DNA from: Mesorhizobium sp. NZP2077
GTDB lineage: Bacteria > Pseudomonadota > Alphaproteobacteria > Rhizobiales > Rhizobiaceae
Assembly: GCF_013170805.1 (NCBI RefSeq)
Contig: NZ_CP051293.1
Coordinates: 310,001-374,000 of the forward strand
Length of the DNA stretch: 64,000 nt
Direction: 5' to 3'
Numbering within the stretch: the first letter of the stretch is position 1; each line of letters starts with the position of its first letter. A program made the translations under genes and the position numbers. Shown piece by piece: positions 57,177-64,000 of the stretch. Below the pieces are notes generated by a model. It had not been told where the DNA came from and made no database searches. It saw only the letters and a program-made list of their open reading frames with translations.

Positions 57177-58128
57177 TCTTGAAGGCCATTGCGTCGCCGC
57201 CGTCTTCCTCGGCGACGTGCCGCATTTCGCGCTGGCTGACGGTGCCGTCCATCGGCTCGACAATGGCCACAAGACGGTGCAGGCCAATGACGGGCTGCTC
57301 GCGGCCTTCCATGATGTAGCCAATAACCGGCTGATCACTGGCGGCGATGACGGCAAGGTGTTCGCCTTGAAGGCCGGCGGCGAGGCCAGGGAACTGGCGA
57401 CAGCCGGCAAGAAATGGATCACCAGCGTTACCGCTGGGCCGCAGGGCGCCATCGCCTACACCACGGGCAAGACCGCCTTCGTGCGCTTCGCCGACGGCAA
57501 GATCCGCGAATTTGCGCATCCGCGCTCGGTCGAAGGCCTGGCGTTCTCGCCCAAGGGCATGCGTTTCGGCGTTGCCCGCTACAATGGTGCGACGCTGCAT
57601 TTCCCGGCCGCCGAAGGCAAGCCCGTGGAGCTCGAATGGGCCGGCGCCCATACCGGCATCACCTTCTCACCCGACGGCGCCTTCCTCGTCACCACCATGC
57701 AGGAAAACGCCTTGCATGGCTGGAAGCTCGCGGACGGCAAGCACATGCGCATGACCGGCTATCCCGGCAAGGTCAAAAGCCTGTCGTGGAGCGTCAAGGG
57801 CAAATGGCTGGCCAGTTCCGGCGCGCCAGCAGCGATCGTCTGGCCGTTTTCGGGCAAGGACGGGCCGATGGGCAAGGCGCCGCTGGAACTCGGCACACGT
57901 GGCAATGCCATGGTGACAGCGGTGGCGTGCCACCCGAGCCAGGATGTCGTCGCCGTCGGCTATGACGACGGCATGGTGATGGCTGTGCGTTTCTCCGACG
58001 CCAAGGAAGTGCTGTTGCGGCGCCCGGGCAAAGGCGCCATCACATCCATGATGTGGGACAAGGAAGAACGCCGCATCGCCTTTGGCAGTGCCGCCGGCGA
58101 CTGCGGCGTCATCGACATCACCGCCTGA
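57154..58128 (+). CDS. WD40-repeat protein
   Basis: A 324-residue beta-propeller protein. Repeats are seen as blocks of about 40 residues such as VEGLAFSPKGMRFGVARYNGATLHF, HTGITFSPDGAFLVTTMQENALHGW, VKSLSWSVKGKWLASSGAPAAIVWPF and VTAVACHPSQDVVAVGYDDGMVMAV; the classic terminal WD is mostly replaced by other aromatic pairs. No signal peptide. ATG 57154 overlaps the small gene upstream. In rhizobia a WD40 gene often accompanies this CobW-type GTPase, consistent with a scaffold role in metal handling, although that is inferred. Confidence 0.88.
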   Translation: MPTVAPLDLEGHCVAAVFLGDVPHFALADGAVHRLDNGHKTVQANDGLLAAFHDVANNRLITGGDDGKVFALKAGGEARELATAGKKWITSVTAGPQGAIAYTTGKTAFVRFADGKIREFAHPRSVEGLAFSPKGMRFGVARYNGATLHFPAAEGKPVELEWAGAHTGITFSPDGAFLVTTMQENALHGWKLADGKHMRMTGYPGKVKSLSWSVKGKWLASSGAPAAIVWPFSGKDGPMGKAPLELGTRGNAMVTAVACHPSQDVVAVGYDDGMVMAVRFSDAKEVLLRRPGKGAITSMMWDKEERRIAFGSAAGDCGVIDITA

Positions 58129-58253
58129 CGCATCGCGCGATCTCCGCTTTCCAGCAGCGCCCCGGTGGCCAGTTGACCGGCTCCACGCTTGCGCAGTGCC
58201 CTTGATGGGCGCATCCTCGAGACCGCAGACGGTTCCAGAGATGGGAGGCAACC

Positions 58254-59072
58254 TTGCCAAGCACGGTGATGCTCTATGCTTGGGCAACTCCAGCATTCGT
58301 CAGCGGATCGCCGCTCGATCACACCTGGGTCACCAGCTACGACAACCAGCTGCATCAATATGCTAACGCCGGGGCTGTCGCCGCTGCCGGCCAGGACTAC
58401 TGGTTTTGCTGGGGAAGCTATCATGCGACCGGCGGAGTTCCGGGTAACCCGGCAGGCTCTCTCGGCAAGCAAGCCGGTCATCTCGCGCTGGCGCGATGCC
58501 TCGTCCAGCCGAATGCGGATTCCGCTTCGGTGCCCGCCGCCCAGGGGACTATCCTGATCTACGGCATCGATGGTGTTTGCCATCAGCTTGCCAATCAGGT
58601 CCTCTACGCGACCACGGGTACGCGGCTGACGGTCAGGACGGCGCGTGGCTATGGGGCCAGCAGCTTCCTATATGGGACATATGGGCTGCGGCACACGGCC
58701 TGGGCCAGCAAGATACTGAGTTGCACGGGAGCAAGCGTCTCGGCGGCCGGCGGAGCAGGTGGAGTGACCAGAATGCAGGGTTTGCCCGACGATTTTGAAG
58801 ATCACGCCAGGGCCATGCTTGCCGACGAAGAGCCGGAACTTCTGGCCAGGCTCTTGTCATTGAAAGGCGAGGTGCAGAATTTCACGGCACAACGCCTCCC
58901 CGGCTTCGCGCCACCCAGCGCCGATACGATCAACGCCCGCAACCAACACCTGATCGACCAGGCAGCGCTGCTGCTTGGGCCCAAGCACTTCGAACGGGTG
59001 TTCGGCTTTCCGCCCGGCGAGAAGATCAACCTCGTTGACCCGTCCGTGATCTCGGGAAACCGCTCGAAATAG
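58254..59072 (+). CDS. Unknown protein with conserved-looking His and Cys motifs, TTG start
   Basis: A 272-residue protein I do not recognise. TTG 58254 is preceded by GGGAGG at five bases, an excellent site. The first half has HTWVTSYDNQ (about residue 23), CWGSYHATGG and GVCHQLANQVLYAT, then TARGYGASSFLYGTYG. A His-containing strand before a Cys at a helix start is the order found in permuted papain-like (NlpC/P60, LRAT) hydrolases, but this is speculative. The C-terminal 90 residues are helical and end in HFERVFGFPPGEKINLVDPS. No signal peptide or membrane segment. Convergent with the exported protein at 59108. Confidence 0.7.
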   Translation: MPSTVMLYAWATPAFVSGSPLDHTWVTSYDNQLHQYANAGAVAAAGQDYWFCWGSYHATGGVPGNPAGSLGKQAGHLALARCLVQPNADSASVPAAQGTILIYGIDGVCHQLANQVLYATTGTRLTVRTARGYGASSFLYGTYGLRHTAWASKILSCTGASVSAAGGAGGVTRMQGLPDDFEDHARAMLADEEPELLARLLSLKGEVQNFTAQRLPGFAPPSADTINARNQHLIDQAALLLGPKHFERVFGFPPGEKINLVDPSVISGNRSK

Positions 59073-59107
59073 TTCGCACCGATTGTGAGACGTGGCTCGG
59101 CGAGGGC

Positions 59108-59560
59108 CTATTCGGCGCCGCAAGACACTTTGCCGGTCAGTTCGGCGGTCTTGCCGTCGCTATCCTTGTCGGCCGTGCTGTCATAAACGGCAAGTTTATA
59201 CTCTCCATCATAGACGCCTTCGTCACTGGCCTTGGTCAGGATCGTCAGCTCGACTGAGCTGAACCTCTTGGCCACCTCCTGTTCGTGATAGATGTTCAAG
59301 CGCAATTCCTTGGCGTCGAGCCAATACTGGGTGAGGTTGTAATTCTCGAATGTCGTCTTTCGCAGTTGATCGTCGACCGGCCTCGCCTTGATTTCGGCGT
59401 CGCCGCGAAAGTTGAAGGTCGGACTGCCAAGGCCAGTGGTGACGCCGGCGTCGACCTGGAATTTCACCGCCGCGTCATCGACGGAGCACCAGATGCCGCC
59501 AGTGGCAGCAGCCGAGCCGGCCGACAGGAGCAGCATCGTCCCGCAGATGATCGTCCGCAT
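59108..59560 (-). CDS. Hypothetical exported protein
   Basis: A 150-residue protein with a signal peptide (MRTIICGTMLLLSAGSAAA, cleavage after AAA) and a beta-rich mature domain. One Cys near the N-terminus (IWCSVDD) and one near the C-terminus (KVSCGAE) could form a disulfide tying the ends. ATG 59560 has the sequence GGGGAGACAAAA ahead of it. No family recognised; no partner gene is evident. Confidence 0.75.
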   Translation of the reverse strand: MRTIICGTMLLLSAGSAAATGGIWCSVDDAAVKFQVDAGVTTGLGSPTFNFRGDAEIKARPVDDQLRKTTFENYNLTQYWLDAKELRLNIYHEQEVAKRFSSVELTILTKASDEGVYDGEYKLAVYDSTADKDSDGKTAELTGKVSCGAE

Positions 59561-59717
59561 TTTTGTCTCCCCACCTCAATTCCCGCGGATATTGGCGCCG
59601 ACTTCGGCAGCACGGTCAAGCGACGCTGCCAAAGGCTGAGCCAATGCAGGGCGGACGCGCGGCCAATTGCGGTTGCGGACATGGATTGGCTAAGAGGTAC
59701 GCACGAGAGGGGTTTCC

Positions 59718-61097
59718 ATGCACAGCAGCGACAGTCCAAAGACCATCGGCGGCATCAGCCGTGACCGCATCGCGCAATTGCGCGAGACCGAAGGAGCGGC
59801 CTTCCGCGCAGCACGGCCTAAATCGCAGGCCAAGGTCGGCAATGGCCTGCCCGGCTTCTTCGGCGGCGTGCCGATGCACTGGATGAATGACTGGCCGACG
59901 CCGTTTCCGATCCTGGTCGACAGCGCCAGGGGTGCTGCGATCACCGACATCGACGGCAACCGGCTCGACGATTTCTGCCTTGGCGACACCGGCTCGATGT
60001 TCGGCCATTCGCCGCCGCCGGTGGCGCGCGCGATCCGCCGCCAGGCCGGACGCGGCCTGACCTATATGCTGCCTTCGGAAGACGCGCTTGCCATCGGCCC
60101 GTTGCTGCAGCAGCGCTTCGGCCTGCCGTTCTGGCAGATCGCGACGACGGCGACCGACGCCAACCGCTTTGCGCTGCGCGTCGCCCGCGCCGTCACCGGG
60201 CGCGAAAAAATCCTGGTCTTCAACGGCTGCTATCACGGCTCTGTCGACGAGACGATGGTGCGGCTGATCGACGGCAAGCCCGTCAACCGGCCGGGACTGG
60301 CGGGCGAGTTCCGTGACCTGACCCGCACGGCCAAGGTCATCGAATTCAACGATGTGACCGCGCTGGAGGCTGCGCTCAAGGACAAGGATGTGGCCTGCGT
60401 CATCGCGGAACCGGTGCTGACCAATTCCTGCATGGTGCTGGCCGATCCGGGCTTCCATGATGCGCTGCGCCGGCTGACCCGCGAAGCCGGCACGCTGCTC
60501 CTGATCGACGAGACGCATACGATCTCGACCGGCCCAGGTGGCTACACGAGGAAATACGGGCTCGACCCGGACTTCTTCGTGCTGGGCAAGCCGATCGCCG
60601 GCGGCGTGCCGGCAAGCGTGTGGGGCATGAGCGATGAGGTCGCCTCGCGCTATGCCGACTACAACAGGACCAAGGAGCCCGGCTACTCCGGGATGGGCAC
60701 GACGCTGTCGGCCAACCCGCTGCAATTCGCCACCATGCGCGCCACGCTGGAAGAGGTGATGACGGCGGAGAACTACGACCGGATGGACCATCTGGCGCGG
60801 CGTTTGGATGCCGGGCTGACCGGCGTGATCGATCGCTACCGCCTGCCCTGGCATGTCGCCCGCGTCGGCGCCCGCGTCGAGTTCATCTGCGCACCCGGCC
60901 CGCTGCGCAACGGTGCAGAGGCAGAAGGCGCGCATGCGCCAGAGTTGGAGGCGGCCATCCATGTCGCGCTGGTCAATCGCGGCGTGCTGATTGCGCCCTT
61001 CCACAATATGATGCTGATCTCGCCGGCGACGTCAGGTGCCCAGGTCAACCGGCTGATCAGCGCCTTCGCCGCGGTTGCGGCAAAGCTTGCGGCATGA
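59718..61097 (+). CDS. Class III PLP-dependent aminotransferase
   Basis: A 459-residue fold-type I aminotransferase of the glutamate-1-semialdehyde/omega-amino-acid branch. The PLP-phosphate loop region (TTATDANRFALRVARAVTGR), the NGCYHGSVDE aromatic, the LIDETHTIS Asp that contacts the pyridine N, and the Schiff-base Lys in FFVLGKPIAGGVPASVWG are present. ATG 59718 follows GAGGGG. Its stop overlaps the start of the PuuA-like ligase gene (ATGA), so the two act together, most likely in catabolism of an amine or polyamine whose gamma-glutamyl conjugate or free amine is transaminated. Exact substrate unknown. Confidence 0.9.
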   Translation: MHSSDSPKTIGGISRDRIAQLRETEGAAFRAARPKSQAKVGNGLPGFFGGVPMHWMNDWPTPFPILVDSARGAAITDIDGNRLDDFCLGDTGSMFGHSPPPVARAIRRQAGRGLTYMLPSEDALAIGPLLQQRFGLPFWQIATTATDANRFALRVARAVTGREKILVFNGCYHGSVDETMVRLIDGKPVNRPGLAGEFRDLTRTAKVIEFNDVTALEAALKDKDVACVIAEPVLTNSCMVLADPGFHDALRRLTREAGTLLLIDETHTISTGPGGYTRKYGLDPDFFVLGKPIAGGVPASVWGMSDEVASRYADYNRTKEPGYSGMGTTLSANPLQFATMRATLEEVMTAENYDRMDHLARRLDAGLTGVIDRYRLPWHVARVGARVEFICAPGPLRNGAEAEGAHAPELEAAIHVALVNRGVLIAPFHNMMLISPATSGAQVNRLISAFAAVAAKLAA

Positions 61098-62509
61098 GAC
61101 AAGCGGCCATGGACAATGCCATCGTGACCTCACCTTCGGGGTCCTCGCCCACCGAAGCGAAAGCCTTTCTCGACGCCCATCCCGAGATCGAAGCCTTCGA
61201 TATCGTGCTGACCGACGCCAATGGCGTCGGTCGTGGCAAGATCGTGCGCCGGCATGAGCTGAAAAGCATTTTCGAGGGCGGCCGGCATATGCCGATCTCG
61301 ATCCTCGGCCTCGACATCACTGGCGAGGATGTGCACGAGACCGGGCTGATCTGGACGACCGGCGACGGCGATCTCAGGGCATGGCCGATCCCCGGCACGC
61401 TGGTGCCGCTCTACGGCACCAGCCCGCCGCGCGGCCAGGTGCTGATGGCAATGTACCATCTCGATGGCCAGCCCATGTCGTCGGACCCGCGGCTGGCGCT
61501 GGCCCGGCAGGTCGATATCCTCGCGGCCAAGGGACTTTACCCGGCCGGCGCCTTCGAACTGGAATTTTTCCTGCTGGCCAATGAGCGCGATACCGAGGGC
61601 AAGGTGCAGCCGGCACGCGCAGTGCTTGACGGCCGTGTCTCGGGCAAGACCGAAGTCTATTCCGTCGACCATCTGCACGGCATGGAGCCGCTGTTTTCCG
61701 ACATCTACGCCGCGGCCAAGGCGCAAGGTATCCCGGCCGAGACGGTGATATCAGAATATGCGCCTGGCCAGTACGAGCTGACGCTGAACTACCGCAAGGA
61801 TGTGATGCGGGCGGCCGACGATCTCGTCATGCTGAAGCGGCTGGTGCGGGCACAGGCGCGCCGCCACAGCGTGACTGCCTGCTTCATGGCCAAGCCGATC
61901 GAGAAATATGCCGGCTCGGGCATGCATTTCCACGTCTCGCTGCAGGACAGAGCGGGCCGCAACGTCTTTGCCGAAGCCGGCGGCGAAAGCTGGTCACTGC
62001 CGCTGCTGCAAGGGCTCGGCGGGCTGATCCAGACGATGGCGGAATCGATGCTGGTGTTTGCGCCGCACGCCAATTCCTGGCGGCGTTTCGTCTCGCAATC
62101 CTACGCGCCGGTGGCGCCGACCTGGGGCGTCAACAACCGTTCGGTGGCGCTGCGCGTGCCAGCCGGCGACGCCAAGAACCGGCGCATCGAGCATCGGCCG
62201 TCCGGCGTCGACGCCAATCCCTATCTGATCGCCGCAACGGTGCTCGCCGGCATCATAAAAGGGCTCGACGAGGGGCTCGATCCTGGCCCCGAAACGACCG
62301 GCAACGGCTATGAGGCTGCCGTCACGCGTACGACGATGCCGGCCGATTGGCGCGCGGCGATCGAGGCGGCCAAGGCATCCAGCTTCCTGAAAGGCGCACT
62401 CGGCGAGGACCTGCACCGCACCTTCGTGGCGATCAAACAGTCCGAATATCTGCGCGTGGCACGCACGGTCAGCGAGCTGGATTACCATCTCTATTTGCAC
62501 GAGGTTTGA
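61094..62509 (+). CDS. Glutamine-synthetase-like gamma-glutamyl-amine ligase (PuuA-like)
   Basis: A 471-residue enzyme of the glutamine synthetase type I fold, the group that includes gamma-glutamylputrescine synthetase. The metal-binding AFELEFFLL, the GSGMHFHVSLQD ATP/Glu region, and the NNRSVALRVP and RIEHRPSGVDANPYL motifs are intact, with no adenylylation-site Tyr motif. ATG 61094 overlaps the aminotransferase stop by four bases and is preferred over 61109. With the aminotransferase it suggests a gamma-glutamylation route for an amine; the PuuD-like hydrolase at 47542 could complete such a pathway from a distance. Confidence 0.9.
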   Translation: MRQAAMDNAIVTSPSGSSPTEAKAFLDAHPEIEAFDIVLTDANGVGRGKIVRRHELKSIFEGGRHMPISILGLDITGEDVHETGLIWTTGDGDLRAWPIPGTLVPLYGTSPPRGQVLMAMYHLDGQPMSSDPRLALARQVDILAAKGLYPAGAFELEFFLLANERDTEGKVQPARAVLDGRVSGKTEVYSVDHLHGMEPLFSDIYAAAKAQGIPAETVISEYAPGQYELTLNYRKDVMRAADDLVMLKRLVRAQARRHSVTACFMAKPIEKYAGSGMHFHVSLQDRAGRNVFAEAGGESWSLPLLQGLGGLIQTMAESMLVFAPHANSWRRFVSQSYAPVAPTWGVNNRSVALRVPAGDAKNRRIEHRPSGVDANPYLIAATVLAGIIKGLDEGLDPGPETTGNGYEAAVTRTTMPADWRAAIEAAKASSFLKGALGEDLHRTFVAIKQSEYLRVARTVSELDYHLYLHEV

Positions 62510-62595
62510 CGACCTTGTGATGGGCGGCGATCACTTTTTCGCCGCCTGCCTCAAATGAGGTAGCGCGGCAGCCGTACAGAACATATCATGAACAA

Positions 62596-63831
62596 ATGAG
62601 TGTTCTCACCGTCCGTGAAAAGCTTGCAATCCTGTCCGACGCCGCCAAATATGACGCTTCCTGCGCCTCGTCAGGCTCGGCGAAAAAGGATTCGCTGAAA
62701 TCCGGCGGCATCGGTTCCACTGAAGGCATGGGCATCTGCCATTCCTACGCTCCGGACGGCCGCTGCATTTCGCTCCTGAAAATCCTGCTCACCAATTTCT
62801 GCATCTACGATTGCAGCTATTGCATCAACCGCTCGTCCTCGAATGTGAAGCGTGCCCGCTTCAGCGTCGACGAGGTGGTGAAGCTGACCATGGATTTCTA
62901 CCGCCGCAACTACATCGAAGGCCTGTTCCTGTCCTCGGGCGTCATCCGCTCGCCTGATGAGACCATGGGCGAGATGGTCGAAGTGGCGCGCCGGCTGCGG
63001 CTGGAAGAAAAGTTCTCCGGTTATATTCATCTCAAAACCATCCCGGAAAGTTCGGCGGAACTGGTCGAGAAGGCCGGTCTCTACGCCGACCGGCTGTCGA
63101 TCAACGTCGAGCTGCCGACCGATGAGGGCGTGAAGAAGCTGGCGCCGGAAAAGAAGCCGGAGACGATCCGCCTTTCCATGGCCAGGCTGCGCCAGACGAT
63201 GGAAGAAAAGGCCGAGCCGACGCTGAGGACCAAAAAACGCGAACGCTTTGCACCCGGCGGCCAGTCGACCCAGATGATCGTCGGCGCCGACAAGACCTCC
63301 GACGACGGAATATTGCACACGAGCGCCCGCCTCTATGGCAGCTATCATCTGCGGCGCGTCTACTATTCGGCCTTCAGCCCGATCCCCGATTCCTCGTCGT
63401 CGCTGCCGCTGCAGAAGCCGCCGCTGATGCGCGAACACCGGCTTTATCAGGCGGACTGGTTGATGCGGTTTTATGGATTTTCGCAGCCGGAAATACTGGC
63501 CGGCAGCAGCGATGGCATGCTCGACCTCGCCATCGACCCCAAGCTGGCCTGGGCGCTGCGCAACAGGGGACAGTTTCCCGTCGACATCAACCGCGCCGAC
63601 CGCGAATCCCTGCTGCGCGTGCCCGGTCTCGGCACCAAGGTGGTGGCGAAAATCCTCGAGACACGCCGCCACCGGCGCATGCGGCTCGAAGATGTCGGGC
63701 GGATTTGCCAGTCGATCGCCAAGCTGAGGCCCTTCATCATCGCCGAGGGTTGGTCGCCGGGGGCGCTCACCGACAAGCAGGGCTTGCGCGACAAGATCGT
63801 GCGCTCCTGCGAACAGCTGTCATTGTTTTAA
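62596..63831 (+). CDS. Putative DNA modification/repair radical SAM protein
   Basis: A 411-residue radical S-adenosylmethionine enzyme. The 4Fe-4S motif is NFCIYDCSYCINR (Cx3Cx2C), and near the C-terminus a helix-hairpin-helix DNA-binding motif (NRADRESLLRVPGLGTKVVAKILETRR) follows an ADWLMRFYGF block, as in the rSAM family linked to uracil-DNA glycosylase-like genes. ATG 62596 is the first good start. The next gene begins two bases after its stop and is the expected partner. The reaction is not known; association with nucleic-acid repair or modification follows from the family and HhH domain. Confidence 0.92.
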   Translation: MSVLTVREKLAILSDAAKYDASCASSGSAKKDSLKSGGIGSTEGMGICHSYAPDGRCISLLKILLTNFCIYDCSYCINRSSSNVKRARFSVDEVVKLTMDFYRRNYIEGLFLSSGVIRSPDETMGEMVEVARRLRLEEKFSGYIHLKTIPESSAELVEKAGLYADRLSINVELPTDEGVKKLAPEKKPETIRLSMARLRQTMEEKAEPTLRTKKRERFAPGGQSTQMIVGADKTSDDGILHTSARLYGSYHLRRVYYSAFSPIPDSSSSLPLQKPPLMREHRLYQADWLMRFYGFSQPEILAGSSDGMLDLAIDPKLAWALRNRGQFPVDINRADRESLLRVPGLGTKVVAKILETRRHRRMRLEDVGRICQSIAKLRPFIIAEGWSPGALTDKQGLRDKIVRSCEQLSLF

Positions 63832-63833
63832 CC

Positions 63834-64000
63834 ATGCAGCCGGCTGAACTAGATCTTGCCCGATACAGTGTTCGGCTCGAAAGCGAGACCGACTTTTCAG
63901 GCTGGCGTGACGCGGCACGGCGGCTGGCGTTGAACGAGATCAAGCCCGGGGACGTCAGCTGGCATGTCGCGGCCGGCTCCGACCAACCGCCTGGCGATTT
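63834..64000 (+). CDS. UdgX/SAM-linked DNA-metabolism protein, 3' truncated by window
   Basis: Only the first 55 residues are present (MQPAELDLARYSVRLESET, then DFSGWRDAARRLALNEIKPGDVSWHV). The F-x-x-W-R-x-x-A-R-x-L-A pattern and a following P-x-x-V-x-W are typical of the N-terminal domain of proteins encoded next to the repair radical SAM enzyme, often fused to a UdgX-type uracil-DNA glycosylase. ATG 63834 lies two bases after the radical SAM stop, so the two are one transcript. The C-terminal part lies beyond the window, so fusion cannot be confirmed. Confidence 0.75.
   Translation, partial: MQPAELDLARYSVRLESETDFSGWRDAARRLALNEIKPGDVSWHVAAGSDQPPGD

Overview
The window reads as chromosomal DNA of an alphaproteobacterium of the order Hyphomicrobiales (Rhizobiales), most like Mesorhizobium or a close relative. 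The grounds are the CP4-like class II EPSP synthase followed by cmk and rpsA, the three-gene transhydrogenase, high GC with tightly packed genes, ATGA/TGATG start-stop overlaps, and promoters of the rhizobial CTTGAC-N17-CTATAT type. I see no tRNA, rRNA, CRISPR array, insertion sequence, phage block or replication origin.

Layout. 1-4400: aroA (5' cut), a foreign-looking small membrane gene, cmk, and rpsA with a structured leader and a strong terminator. 4400-12600: an atypical SDR, then a probable guanidino-compound/arginine module: a 2-ketoarginine decarboxylase-like TPP enzyme overlapping a DDAH-like pentein hydrolase, divergent from a HisP/J/Q/M-type uptake system and an Ldh-type imine or hydroxyacid reductase. 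12600-18950: a membrane-anchored DJ-1/PfpI protein with a frameshifted GlxA-type regulator, DoxX, an NDUFA9-like protein, a cytochrome P450 and an FMN reductase. 18970-24450: two tandem secreted caspase-like proteins with TPR-like repeats whose 5' ~950 bp are almost identical. 24460-31700: gyrB with a near-consensus promoter, a 25-residue membrane peptide plus membrane protein, pntAA-pntAB-pntB and an aa3 oxidase subunit IV. 31950-41420: an alpha/beta hydrolase, a DUF3096 protein, a FeeM-like acyltransferase, a GGDEF-EAL protein, a fused indolepyruvate oxidoreductase, a lipoprotein and a CGNR regulator. 41570-51840: an orphan LivH, a TakP-like TRAP transporter with a dehydrogenase, a PuuD-like hydrolase, an Inh-like inhibitor, and a LacI/2-hydroxyacid dehydrogenase/DMT exporter group. 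52050-55330: a candidate attenuator RNA with an internal leader peptide ahead of a Bcr/CflA-type exporter, then DUF2000/AraC and MarR genes. 55750-64000: CobW GTPase, Imm45-like protein, WD40 protein, two unknown genes, a class III aminotransferase/PuuA-like ligase pair, and the radical-SAM/UdgX-linked DNA-repair pair (second gene cut by the window end).

The best candidates for something undescribed are: (i) the 110-nt RNA at 52095-52204, which appears to start at the AUG of a 17-codon ORF containing an Arg-Glu-Arg motif and ends in an intrinsic terminator 70 nt before an MFS drug-exporter gene, an architecture like the rhizobial trp leader; (ii) the tandem caspase-TPR pair, where a conserved, apparently gene-converted protease domain is joined to diverged repeat domains; and (iii) the guanidino-compound module. 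Two genes (permease at 9847 and LacI regulator at 50817) appear to need CTG start codons.
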